Below are positions 12,882 to 23,404 of a stretch of DNA of 64,000 nt, piece after piece. The notes beneath the pieces were generated by a model. That model did not search any database and was not told the origin of the DNA. It saw only the letters and a list, made by a program, of their open reading frames with translations. Made by a program: the position numbers and the translations under genes. This stretch comes from Bryoerythrophyllum caledonicum (taxonomy: Eukaryota; Streptophyta; Bryopsida; Pottiales; Pottiaceae). The stretch covers positions 9,403,989-9,467,988 of the forward strand of contig OZ020518.1 of assembly GCA_963971425.1 (NCBI GenBank), read 5' to 3'. Position 1 is the stretch's first letter. Every line of letters begins with the position of its first letter.

Positions 12882-14720
12882 ATGGACGACATGGAATCCT
12901 GGTCGCCTGTGCTGAAGGCATCGATGACAGCACTCCTGTGCATACTTGCGACAGCGCTGGTGTATGGCGTGACGACGAGCGTGAAGAGGAGGAAACTCCC
13001 GCCGGGTCCGTTTCCGTGGCCGATCGTGGGGAACATCCCGTCCGTAGGAACGCACCCGCAGGTCTCATACATGAAGATGGCGGAAAAATACGGGCACATC
13101 ATGACGCTGTATTTGGGCAGTTCTCGGGTCGTGATTGTGACGAACGGCGCCATGGCAAAGGAGATCCTGGTTACCCAGGACGCGAAATTCGCCGCACGGC
13201 CGATATATGACCTCTTGTACACATGCTGGAAGTACATGAACCCCAAAGGAGACAGCTCCTTCGCGCTTGCACTCTGGGGTCCCAAAGCTCGTGAGATGCG
13301 GCACATGATGGATCGCCATTTTATGTTGGCGCGGAGAGTGGAGGCGACGCGAGAAGCTCGAAGGGACGAGGTGTGGCGGACGATGAGCTTGGTCGAGAAG
13401 GCAGTTCAAGCCGACAAGCCGGTTGAGTTGCGACCCCTGCTTGAAGAACTGGGTTTCCGTGCCGGTTGCCGACATGGATTTAACGAGGCCTTCGTCGGTA
13501 TGGAGGCGGAAGGAAAGGGTGAATTGACGGCAGAAATGTTCTGGAAGCATGCCAAGAAACTTTCAGACCTCATTGTGGAGCAGAATCCTGCGGATATTAT
13601 GCCCATCTTCAAGCCCTTTGGGGACCTCTTCGGTATCGACAAGAAATGGGTAGATACATATTTTCCTTTGCTCAACAATTCGAACGTGATGGCAGATTGG
13701 TACAGGAAAAATGCACCAAATGCGGACTCCGAAGATGAGCTCCAAATCGACTATCTAGAATTGCTGACTCGAAAGGCCAAGGAAGGCGCCATCTCTGAAA
13801 GTGCCGTCGGAGTACAGATCACGGTGAGTTCACCTGGACTGCCTTGCACTTTTATTTAAGCAAGAGAGCAGGTGGTGAAACCCAGAGCATATGTTTGTGT
13901 GATGTTTCTTCATTGCATTGTTTCCGAAGTTATGATTGATTGACACACTCGGTGGCTTGAATTTCTGATGACGATGCAGGAAGTGATTTCGGCGGGGGCT
14001 GGTTCGATCTCTGTATGTTTCGAATGGTGTATGCTGCAGATGATGCGGCACCCGCATGTGATGAACAAGTTGCGTGCAGATCTCGATGCCAAGTATGGCG
14101 ATTCTTCACCCGTGGATGAAGACTCTATGTTCGAATTGCCGTACCTCCAGGTATCATTCAAATCCACCTGTCTGAAGTGGAATGATAGCTCTCTGTATCC
14201 GCACAGCATATTCGAATTGTGGTGACAGTGAGTAACCGCAACTTTGCTTTGACGTGATTTGCAGAGAGTGGTAAAGGAAACTCTCCGTTTGCACCCTCCG
14301 GCTCCCAACTCGATTCCGCATTACAGCACCGAGGACGCCGTGATAGCGGGCTACCACATCCCTGCCGGCACAAGTGTGTTCACCGACCTCTATGCCATCC
14401 ATAGGAACCGAGAGGATTGGGGAGAGGATGCGTCGGAGTTCAACCCGGACAGGTTTCCCGACAACGATGTCAACCCAGCGGGGTCGTCTGACATGAAGTA
14501 CCTTGTGTTTGGAGCTGGACGACGGAGCTGCCCCGGAAGGCTATTTGCTGTGCGGACCGTTGGATTAGCCGTGGCATCTCTTGTGCATGCCTTTGATTGG
14601 GAAGCCGTTCCTGGACATGAGCTCTCTGTCGAAGAAGCACCAGGAGGGCTCCACATGCGCTGCAAGAACCCACTGGTCCTGCGAGCGCGGCCGCGACCTC
14701 AGTTGTCCTTGTACCGCTAA
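12882..14720 (+). CDS. Cytochrome P450 monooxygenase, A-type (CYP71 clan), three exons
   Basis: A haem-thiolate monooxygenase, presumably anchored in the endoplasmic reticulum and fed by NADPH-P450 reductase. The substrate is unknown. Exons are 12882-13823, 13980-14150 and 14265-14720, each intron is GT-AG in phase 0, and the product is 522 residues, normal for the family. It has an N-terminal membrane anchor (residues 12-32), a proline hinge PPGPFP (40-45), ExxR in the K-helix (KETLR, 375-379), FNPDRF and the haem loop FGAGRRSCPG with Cys460. The I-helix reads AGAGSIS (319-325), with glycine and serine where most plant P450s have an acid-threonine pair. That is unusual for oxygen activation and suggests atypical chemistry or relaxed constraint. 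There are no stops or frameshifts. Placement below clan level is not attempted. Confidence 0.93.
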
Positions 14721-14794
14721 CTTCCACATCACCAAGCAAGGTGATTCGTACATCTTGTAAACTTGTGTAGTCTTGTAAACTTAACACTAGTTAT

Positions 14795-15410
14795 CAACTT
14801 CTTCACAAATAGTGTACTAGGAATGTACACTATTTGTACCACTACCCTAAACATCATTTTATTGTAGTGGAAGCTGTGTTTTCAATTGCTATAGGACTTC
14901 TACAGCAACTGGTTATTGTGGCTTATACTTCAGTAGGTAATATATTTGGAATATTTGGAGTTTGTTAGTACCAGACTTAGTGTTATTATATTGTGTACTA
15001 TCCAAGTCACTGCTCTTCAACTGATGTTGAGTTCCAGTTGCCACCAGGGCTTTTTTTTTTTGGCGACACTTTGACAGATTCGCTTTGCTGTGAGATGTGG
15101 GTTGGGTAAAATTTTGGAAGGAAGATATGTCAGTGGCCGAAAGAGAATCTGGCGAACGAAAAAAAAACGTAGGTTGCCACTAATATTGCAGTAAGTGTTT
15201 GTGACATTGTTGAATCTCTCATCATCGCCAAAGGACAAATAAAATTTCCCTGGAGAGACGTTTATCATCTTCGTTCCTGTGGTCTCAATTTTGATTTTAA
15301 TTTTCTAAAAGCATTTAGAAAGATGTGGCTTAGCACTACACTAAAGATGGCTTTTAGTGTATTGCTGCAAATAGTGTAGCTACCCTAGTACACTATTTGT
15401 TAACAAGTTG
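14795..15410. mobile_element. 616-bp inverted-repeat (MITE-like) element 3' of the P450
   Basis: The 27-bp end at 14795-14821 (begins CAACTTCTTCACAAATAG) is the reverse complement of 15384-15410 at 25 of 27 positions. A further partial copy of the end (TTTGTTAACAAGTTG) lies at about 15525-15541. The interior is non-coding. It sits about 75 bp after the P450 stop codon and may supply or interrupt the 3' UTR. Confidence 0.7.
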
Positions 15411-15679
15411 GCAATTACAGTTAGCTGCCATTGATATGAATATTATCCCTCAATCATCCACCTACTGGTCCTACCCCAGTACACTTAGTTTTAGCCCCCA
15501 ATCAATCACCTACCCTAGCACAAAAATTTGTTAACAAGTTGATAAATAGTGTTAGCCCCCAATCAACGGCCTACCAGCTGCCATGCATTTATTCTCCTTG
15601 TCTCATCCTCAACCTCATCTCCTTATCCTTCCATTCCCAACTATTTCCATTCCCATCTCTTGCATTCCTTGAATTTTTT

Positions 15680-15980
15680 TATGAATATCTAATGAATATT
15701 AAATGTATATTTATGTATGTAATGAAAATTTAATGGATTTTAAAAGAATATTTCAATGAATATTTGTATATTTGTATGTTTAAAGAGTATTTAAAGAATA
15801 TTTAAAGAATATTTAATGAATATTTAAATATTATTTAATGAATCTTTAGAGTTTCAAAAGTATATTTTATGAAGATTTAATGTATATCTGTATATTTAAT
15901 GAATATTTAATGAATACTTAATGAACAGTTAATAAATTTCTAATGTATATTTATTTTTTATTTGAATATTTAATGAATAT
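15680..15980. repeat. AT-rich degenerate minisatellite (ATTTAATGAAT-type)
   Basis: Irregular repetition of phrases such as 'aatatttaatgaatattta' over 300 bp with few G or C. No coding potential. Confidence 0.75.
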
Positions 15981-15989
15981 AAATCTATT

Positions 15990-16456
15990 TTTGTTTTTTC
16001 CACAACAATATATGGTGAAAACCTTTTTATTGACCATTTGGATTATCATACTAATACATAGATCACAAAAAACGATAACGTGAATTGGCCATTTTTAAAC
16101 CTCTACTCCTTGCACAATTTTTTTTGAACATGCTTCAGCCCTTCATTACCTCTAAAAATCGGTGTACAAGGAACTAATATCATGCTTAACATAATCGTAA
16201 CAAATTTCACACCTTGTATAGTGCAAACATGTGACACCAAGTGAAGTCGAAGTCTACTAATCCACTCAACATAGGGAAGAAAATGAGTCATTTTCTCTAC
16301 TTCAAACACTATAATCTTTCAATCCCTGCGGTCAAAGTATATGTAATTTGGTGAGTATGTAACTTAATAAGTTTTGATTCAACCCCTAAATTTCCTTCTT
16401 TTGTCATTGCACTAGAATCAACAGTTTTGAAGTGTTTTTATGTGGAACTTTAGGGG
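15990..16456 (-). mobile_element. Truncated TTAA-element copy, minus orientation
   Basis: The plus strand reads the satellite in reverse complement, for example 'ccacaacaatatatggtg', 'cctctactccttgcaca' and 'gcggtcaaagt'. The right end is CTTTAGGGG-TTGG. The left end stops inside the element, so about half is missing. Confidence 0.65.
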
Positions 16457-17379
16457 TTGGATTTTTAAATTTTTAAGGTTTTTTAAGACTCTATATTGTT
16501 GCATGCTTAGTGCTTAGTACGGTTTGGATTTTGGATTTGACTATTATTTATATAAAACTAAAAATATTGCAAATGACATTGCTCAACTTTAATTCTCAAA
16601 CCACATCATTTCATGTACCTCAAAAAAAGTGTCGGTTGTTTCAATACTTTTAGCACAAAATTAATGGGGATATGTCAAACATGATATTCCCTCTATTATG
16701 CAGCATTCAATACCAAATGACATAATTACAAGAAGCCCTAACCCAATCAATCCAACTATTCTTTTACACAAATCAATTACTCACCTTCTTCAATTCTCTT
16801 AGTGCAACAGGGCCCACTCCTTTGTAATCTCTTCAACTCTCACAATCAGATGCCTCTCCAGAAACTCGCTCAGAAATATCTTGTCTACATTCATCAGCAA
16901 GCCATGAGCATCCATGAAGGTTTTACGTGTAATTGTCTCGATGTTAAACATCAGCTCTTGCTCTTGCGTGGGCGGATTAGACACATGCACGCGAGGTCAT
17001 GTACCATGCCAGTCTCTTCCTCCGACGTCAAGACATGCCTAGTGAAGGCACACTTTCCCTCCACTTTGTGATCAGAACTATGAATCCAAACGTGCTCACT
17101 CCTACCATGCGAAGGCCATCGCAAGATCCTTAGTCGCTAGGGAGTGCAGGTCTTCTCTGTTGGATTACTTACACCACTAGTTCGAGAACAAGGTGAAACA
17201 GAACGTCATGCCGTTGGATGGCAAGGTAGTACAAAAAAAAATGCTTGCAAGCATGATCCGTAACCAACCAACACGATCTACAAGGTATCCACATTGATTA
17301 TTATCCGAAACCAAAATTGATGTGGTCCACATCACTTTTAACCCCACATTACTAATGCTTCCACACTATATACAATGAA
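16457..17379. other. Spacer without recognisable content
   Basis: ORFs of 60-90 codons occur on both strands (for example around 16800-17070), but none shows a known motif or a convincing splice context. I see no gene. Confidence 0.5.
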
Positions 17380-17860
17380 TACTGTAGTAGAAAGTCACTC
17401 CATAATTTTGTCAAATTGTTAACCTTGCCCGCAGAGGGTAGAAAAGTACTTTTTTCAAAGCATGAATCTTACCATCCGCTTGGTCAAAGTTTACAACAAG
17501 CATTTGAGTTCCTTCTTGTGGTACTGAACTTCAAGATCTTATGGTTGAAAATAGTAAAACGTTGTTTAAATTGGTCTCGTAATATCACTTCTTTAAGAGG
17601 CAAGTTTGGAGTGGTTTTGGTGAAACATAGTCACAATCATTTAGGTATCAATTATGTCTCATTAAAACAACTTCTTAAAAGTTGTTCATTCTGATACAAT
17701 CACTTGAAAGGAAAAAAAAGTTTTGATTCTAGTCCCAATTGCAAGGTCTAAAGATTTCATAGAGCTTGACCACACATTGGAAGATTATAGTATTTGGAGT
17801 GGACAAAGTTGTCACTCTTTGCATAAAATAGATCAATGGACTTTTTTTTCTAATGAAGAA
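17380..17860 (+). repeat. Very diverged relative of the 948-bp element
   Basis: Phrases such as 'gagcttgaccacacattggaagattatagtatttgg' near 17760-17800 correspond to the satellite's 'actttgaccgcatggattaaaagattatagtatttg'. The overlapping short ORFs (17416-17694, 17723-18004) are therefore probably repeat-derived. Confidence 0.45.
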
Positions 17861-18466
17861 GAAGAAGAACTCTCGTCTCTAAAGAAGGCTGGCGTAAATA
17901 AAGTTTATGTTTGTTCCACCACCAAGAACACGCAATTAAGCAATTATGCACTTAGCCAAGTGCATAGAACGGCGCTAGAAAACAACAAGATTTTCCTAAA
18001 ATAAATAAATAAAAATTCATAATTTAATAAAAATTAGTATCTCTTTTGTACTAAATTTACATGTCTGTGTTAAATATTGGCTTCTACATGTGCATGTAAA
18101 AGATATACATTCTCTATTTGCTGGAACTTGTAAAGAACACATGATTATTAATTCGGTTTTTGTTCCTTTTAAGATTGTAAGAATGATGTACTTACATTTT
18201 GTAGATACACATTTGTATGACTATACAATTTTAGAGTATCTCACTACAATACAACTTATAAAAGATGCAATAATAAAAGACGCAACTCAGTGAGGTGTCT
18301 GACTGTTTATTATATGCAAAAACATACTTAATTTAACAATTTAAAACTTCTGCAAAGAAATACTAAAATCAAACATATCAAATGTATGATACTGATCTAT
18401 GTGCTACCAAAATATCACTTGCTCTACTATGCTATAGCAGAAGGACTCCCATCATCCTCCGGCGAC

Positions 18467-18739
18467 TCAACTCCCTGCACGTGTCCTATGGCGTTTTTTT
18501 ACCATAACAGACAATTCATGTGCATGCACCGGATGATCTATCCTATCTCCAATTTTTATAAACGCAGAGTCAACATATTTGTAACCGCCAGGCTCACCGT
18601 GTTGCGTGTGTCTTATACCATCATCATTATAGTAGAAGCCATCCTTAAACAACATCTCTCGGTCTGAGGAGAAGGCCCTTGAAATGCAGTGACGTCCTCT
18701 GATACGCCAGATCTTGGAATGAAAGTCAATATCGGTCAC
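18467..18739 (-). CDS. Orphan 90-codon ORF, possibly a captured exon fragment
   Basis: I do not recognise the product. The segment is richer in G+C than its surroundings and encodes a globular-looking peptide with aromatic and charged residues (for example GFYYNDDG and HTQHGEPGGYKYV), unlike the low-complexity ORFs around it. The upstream reading stays open to about 18745. There is no clear partner exon. It could be an exon or gene fragment picked up by a transposon. Confidence that it is a functional gene is low. Confidence 0.25.
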   Translation of the reverse strand: MTDIDFHSKIWRIRGRHCISRAFSSDREMLFKDGFYYNDDGIRHTQHGEPGGYKYVDSAFIKIGDRIDHPVHAHELSVMVKKRHRTRAGS

Positions 18740-18779
18740 GTATCACTTCATGTACCTGCAACCCTCTCATGTGTCACTG

Positions 18780-19284
18780 ATTCAATCTGTGCTATAGTAC
18801 CGTGACACTCTAAAAAGCTAAATGTCATTACCATATAATAGTAATTGTTAATATTGTGTAAGATTCAATCTTGTTTGTTTAGTTTTCTGATCTAAAAGAT
18901 AATCAATCAACATCAAAAGATAATTCTTTGACATTAGAATACAATGTGTATGCCTTCTAATTAAACTTCATTTTTTTCAAAAATTGCACAATTTTCTATC
19001 TCTGAAAGTTGTTGTATATGCCCTCAAGATGAAATGACCTCCGAATAAAAGATGACCTCTATATAAAATGACCTCTAAACAAAATGACTTCCAAATGAAA
19101 GATGTTAGTTGAATAATCTTCAATCCAAAGGTGTAAGTCTTGCTAAACTTTCATACAACTTTTTGTATTCTATAGAGTAAAATTGTGCCTACATATATAG
19201 TTCATGACTAATGTTTACTCTTCTTCTTCCAACCTTTTATAAATGGTAGATTTTAACAAAAAAAATTGGTATGCACGCATGATA
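18780..19284. repeat. AT-rich spacer with short GATGACCTC-type repeats
   Basis: Around 19030-19105 the phrase 'aaatgacctc' or 'aaagatgacctc' recurs four to five times. Otherwise the spacer is AT-rich with no gene. Confidence 0.5.
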
Positions 19285-19288
19285 TTAA

Positions 19289-20247
19289 CCTGTAAAGGAC
19301 CAAGTGTACAAATGGGATTTTGAAGGTTCCATTAGGTTCCTATGGTGTTAATTTCTAACATTCCGCTTTTTAGAAGTTTATTTCAGAAGGGCATTACTAC
19401 AAATTTAAAGGGAGATCAATCTTTTCCTAAATCCGACATTCAATGAAAAAATTATAGGGTTATGAATTTCAATCACGGAGAGCGGGCACGTTTGGCACCT
19501 TCAAAAACTTTTGCTAAGACCCTCTATTGTATGTGAGATTTTCTATACTGGCATGTCATATTATTTCCTTTTATATTGTAAAAAAAACATTCTTGAATTT
19601 TGTGAAAAATAGCAAATGGGGCCAAGACAAACATTTTCACACATAGCCACACATTGTTGGGCAACATACCAAAAAAACATCTTCTTTTCCACATAAAACT
19701 TTGAGATCTCCAGATTTGTTACTTTTTATTTTTTCCACAACAATATGTGGTGAAAGCCATCTAATCGACCATTTGGATTATCAATCTAAACATATTAAGT
19801 TCACAAAATATATAACTTGAATTGGCATATTTAGAACCTCCACTCCTTGCACATTTGTTTTGAATATGCTACACTCCTCTTCCACCTCTTGAAATTGGTG
19901 TATAAGGAACTAACATCATGCTTAACACAATGGTAATGGGTTTAGACCTTGTGTAGTGCAAAAATTTCAGACCATGTGAAGTCAAAGTCTCCCAATCCAC
20001 TCAACTCATGGAAGAAAATGAATGGTTCTCTTTACTTCAAACAGTATAATCTCTCAATCTGTGTGGTCAAAGTTTAGTAAAATTGTTGGATTCTATGAAG
20101 CTTTGTAAGTATGTTACTTAATTACTCTTATTTTAAATCCTACGGTCCAAATTATAAAAAAAAGTTTTAGTTTCATTTTTATTCATTGCACTAGAATCCA
20201 ACAATTTGAAGTGTTTTTGGTGTGAAACTGTCACGGTACCTTATGGG
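19289..20247 (-). mobile_element. Near full-length TTAA-element copy, minus orientation
   Basis: TTAA at 19285-19288 is followed by CCTGTAAAGGACCAAGTGTACA. The other end is GGTACCTTATGGG-TTTA (20248-20251). The interior follows the satellite unit in reverse complement over its whole length, at roughly 959 bp. The end sequence (...TGTACACTTGG when reversed) matches the outermost unit of the array at 8643-8652. This supports an ancestral end that the internal array units have lost. Confidence 0.75.
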
Positions 20248-20251
20248 TTTA

Positions 20252-21455
20252 GGTCAATAAAGTTTCCTCGTGCGTGTTACAACAACCTGAACATATAATG
20301 TGACATGATATTGGACGAACGTGAGCAATAAACCAATAAGCTCTTGCGGGTTAGAAACCGTAGCTGACAAACAAATTAGCTGCACATACGTTGGGCAATA
20401 AATTACCTGCTCCAAGAAGAGGAATAATATTCAACATCACATAAATCCTCTACAATGCATTAAATCTCCTTGACACCCTCAACTGAGTAAGAATTTGATA
20501 GGTTACTACAATAGCTGAAATTGATCATACATAATTTCAAATTCTATTTCACTCCTTGGGAGGGAGGCTACAACTAGCGTGTTTGCAACTCTTTTGTGAG
20601 CAATAATTGAGAGCTGTACATATCAAAATGAAATGCATGCATGCAAAATATAACTATCTTTCATTCAAGACTATTGTTGTTTAAGATGTACCCTTCCATG
20701 TTGTTACATGGAATTAAGCTTTTTTTTTACAATGTATACAACTTGTTGAAAGTATGACACAGTAATTGTGCATGTGCTGCAGTAATAAATCAACAATATA
20801 TAGGTTAGGTAGCTCAGATACATCACAAGAATGGGATAAGTACAGAGGATGGAACCTGATAGTTTTTGGAAGGTGTTGGAAAGTACCGTTTATTCAAACA
20901 CAATTACAAGGGAATGTTGCTGAGATAACACACTTTGTCGAGTACTCCAACATCCACATTCACCAAACAACCACCGTCCTAACTTCTATTATAAATTTGC
21001 AAACAGTGAACTCATGTAAACTGACGACTCATGAACCAAACATCGACTCACCATCATCAACGCTTCCAAATGCAGCATAGATCCCAAAATGATGTACAAA
21101 AAACATACACCTTCACTATTCAAACTAATTTCAACGTTCAGATCCATCATTCGAAAGCACATGTTGCACTACTATGGTCACTATATACATGACCAATGTA
21201 GAATAAGAGGCACATACAAAGCCCTCTAAATTTGAACGTGATAAATGAGGGCGTAACATGAAGAGTTGAATTAAGTCTCATATATTCTTCACAACTTCAT
21301 CAAACTCCTTGGATACTTGAAAATGCAAAAGAAACAAGAAATCAAATCTCTACCTTAAACACAAGCAAAAAGATACTCGTGAAATATGACTTCAAGAATA
21401 GAAAATAGAAAATTCTTCTCTTTGATATTATCTCATCCATTATATCAAAGAAGGT
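20252..21455. other. Spacer, nothing recognisable
   Basis: AT-rich. One 104-codon ORF (20766-21080) shows no motif and no codon pattern that sets it apart from background. Confidence 0.5.
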
Positions 21456-21467
21456 TGTCAGAACGGA

Positions 21468-21741
21468 GAGCATATTACTGTTCAAGGACGCATCTTTCCG
21501 ATTAACGATGACTAAACTACAAATGGATGCCAACCTTTGGAGCCCCATAACTTTCTCAAAACAAATCCAAATTGGACATATGAGATGTTTTTCGACATCC
21601 ATATTTTTTTTAGATGCCAAAAAACATCTTATATGTTTGATTTGGATTTTGTAAGAAAGTTATGGCGCTCCAAAGGTTGACAGCCATTTGTAGTTTTGTC
21701 ATCGTTAATCGGACAGATGCGTCCATGAACAATAATATGCA
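21468..21741. repeat. Fold-back element with ~130-bp arms
   Basis: The arm 21468-21599 and the arm 21612-21741 are reverse complements at roughly 85% identity, separated by about 12 bp. The matched core runs from 'ggacgcatc...ccgattaacgatga' to 'aaacatctt/agatgttt'. A transcript through it would fold into a long imperfect hairpin of the kind processed to small RNAs. It has no coding capacity. Confidence 0.8.
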
Positions 21742-21744
21742 GTT

Positions 21745-22880
21745 TGTTTTGAGAAATGTAGCACAAGCAAAAAGATGTACCACAAGTTGATCTCTACGAC
21801 AAGCCAATCCCTATCACAAGAAAAAAGATGTATAGACAAAATCTAGGGTAAATTATATGATGGGGTAGGATATTTGTAGGATATCGCAGGGTAGACTGAA
21901 TAACGGATAATGGAGGGTGATATCAGGGTATTCGGCATTTATTGAGAAGTGCCTCCCTAGAGGTAAGCAGCCGCACACCCCAGTACGCTTCATAGATCCA
22001 TAGGATATGGGATCGCTAGGTTTGAAGTTTGGCTGCAACGTGCGCGACTTCTGAAGTTTGGCTCATGTACACTACATTGAGGTTTGCCGTTGGAGTAGGT
22101 GCACCGGGATTTTTGTGTTTGCAGATTGTCACACGTACGCAATCACGTCGGTGCGAGGTGCGTGTGCACAGACGAGGTGCGCCACAGCCTAACAACTCCT
22201 AATCGATAGGGTATAGGAGCTTCGAAAGGCTGACGTGAGGAGCCAAGAGCCAAGAGCGAGATCTGAGGAGGGAGGGAGGAGCGAGGAGCTGAGGAAAGAG
22301 ACCTAAACCGTGTTGAAAAGCCAGGAACGAGGTTGAAAAGTTGAAAAGAGAGGTTTATCATCAAGATTTGATGTCGATGAGCGATAAGAAAGTGTGCTTC
22401 ACGTAGCAAGTTTTACATGTGAAGTTCACAAACAAGCTTGAGTCAGGGAAGGAACAATCAAGGTCGGGTTGAGAAATGGTTCTTGAATGTTCCTTGAAGT
22501 GGTGATTTTACTAGGTGTGCAGCCGCACACCCATGTGGACTAAGGTAACGAGAGTGCGACAAAGGCGGCGCTCGAGTTACATAGTAAATAGGAACTTCGT
22601 AGACATGGTATAATCTTACCTCTTTTCTAGTAGAGCGAGGAGGGATGGAGGTGTTTAGAGGCAACGGTGAGAGAGCAGGAGCATAAATACATGGGAGCAG
22701 CAAATCAATTTGTCAATCTCGGATCTTAGGAGAGGTCCGTTGATTATTGATCAAGTGACCACCAATCCACGAAAGTTAGTGCAGCTGTTGGATTTATGGA
22801 ACTTATCGTCAACTTACTGTCAACTTATTTCTTACATGAAAATTGCTTCTTCAGCGTTTCTCGACTAAGTAAGTTTAGTC
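21745..22880. other. Spacer with a G+C-richer core
   Basis: The phrase 'gcagccgcacaccc' occurs at about 21967 and 22518. The 22140-22740 part is richer in G and purines than its surroundings. No exon with supported splice sites or protein motif was found. Confidence 0.45.
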
Positions 22881-22899
22881 TAGCCTCACTATTTGTAAG

Positions 22900-23308
22900 T
22901 TGTATGCTTTTGGCTTCTTCCTTAGTGTTCAAACTATGAGTTGTATGCTTAAGTTGACATACGTGAGCTTAACTTACTAATCGACCTACTAAGTTGACAT
23001 CTTGAAGTCGACATGCATGTCGATATATAAGTTCATTGATCAAAAAGCATGTCGACTTCGTAGTACATAGCTCCACCGATTCTTAGTAGTACATATCTTA
23101 GAAAGTCGACATACTTAATTCAGCAAGTCACAATACTTAAGCTGGACCACTCTTAAGCAAGTCGAGATGTTCAAAATTAGTAAGTCGACATACTTACTGG
23201 ACCACACTTAAGCAAGTCGAGATGTTCAAAATTAGTAAGTCGACATACTTACTGGACCACACTTAAGCAAGTCGACATACTTAGTAAGTTGACATACGGT
23301 GGCAAGCA
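22900..23308. repeat. Repeats rich in GTCGAC and CTTAAG, target of the Tc1 insertion
   Basis: The phrase 'aagtcgacatactta' recurs, and a unit of about 60 bp ('ttcaaaattagtaagtcgacatacttactggaccacacttaagcaagtcgagatg', interrupted) is tandemly repeated around 23150-23270. The same phrases resume at 29737-29805 on the far side of the Tc1 pair, which shows that the two stretches were once continuous. Confidence 0.8.
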
Positions 23309-23404
23309 TACAGTGGCGACCAAAAATCTTCGGACAATGAACCACCCTTCTAATAGGTGTTGACTCTAGCTTAGATTGTGGATTTGTAAGAGATTTTTTG
23401 GGCC

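Noticed and set aside
12672-13678. Minus-strand ORFs of 90-181 codons over the P450
   Set aside because: They are antisense shadows of a well-supported P450 exon and show no domain of their own.
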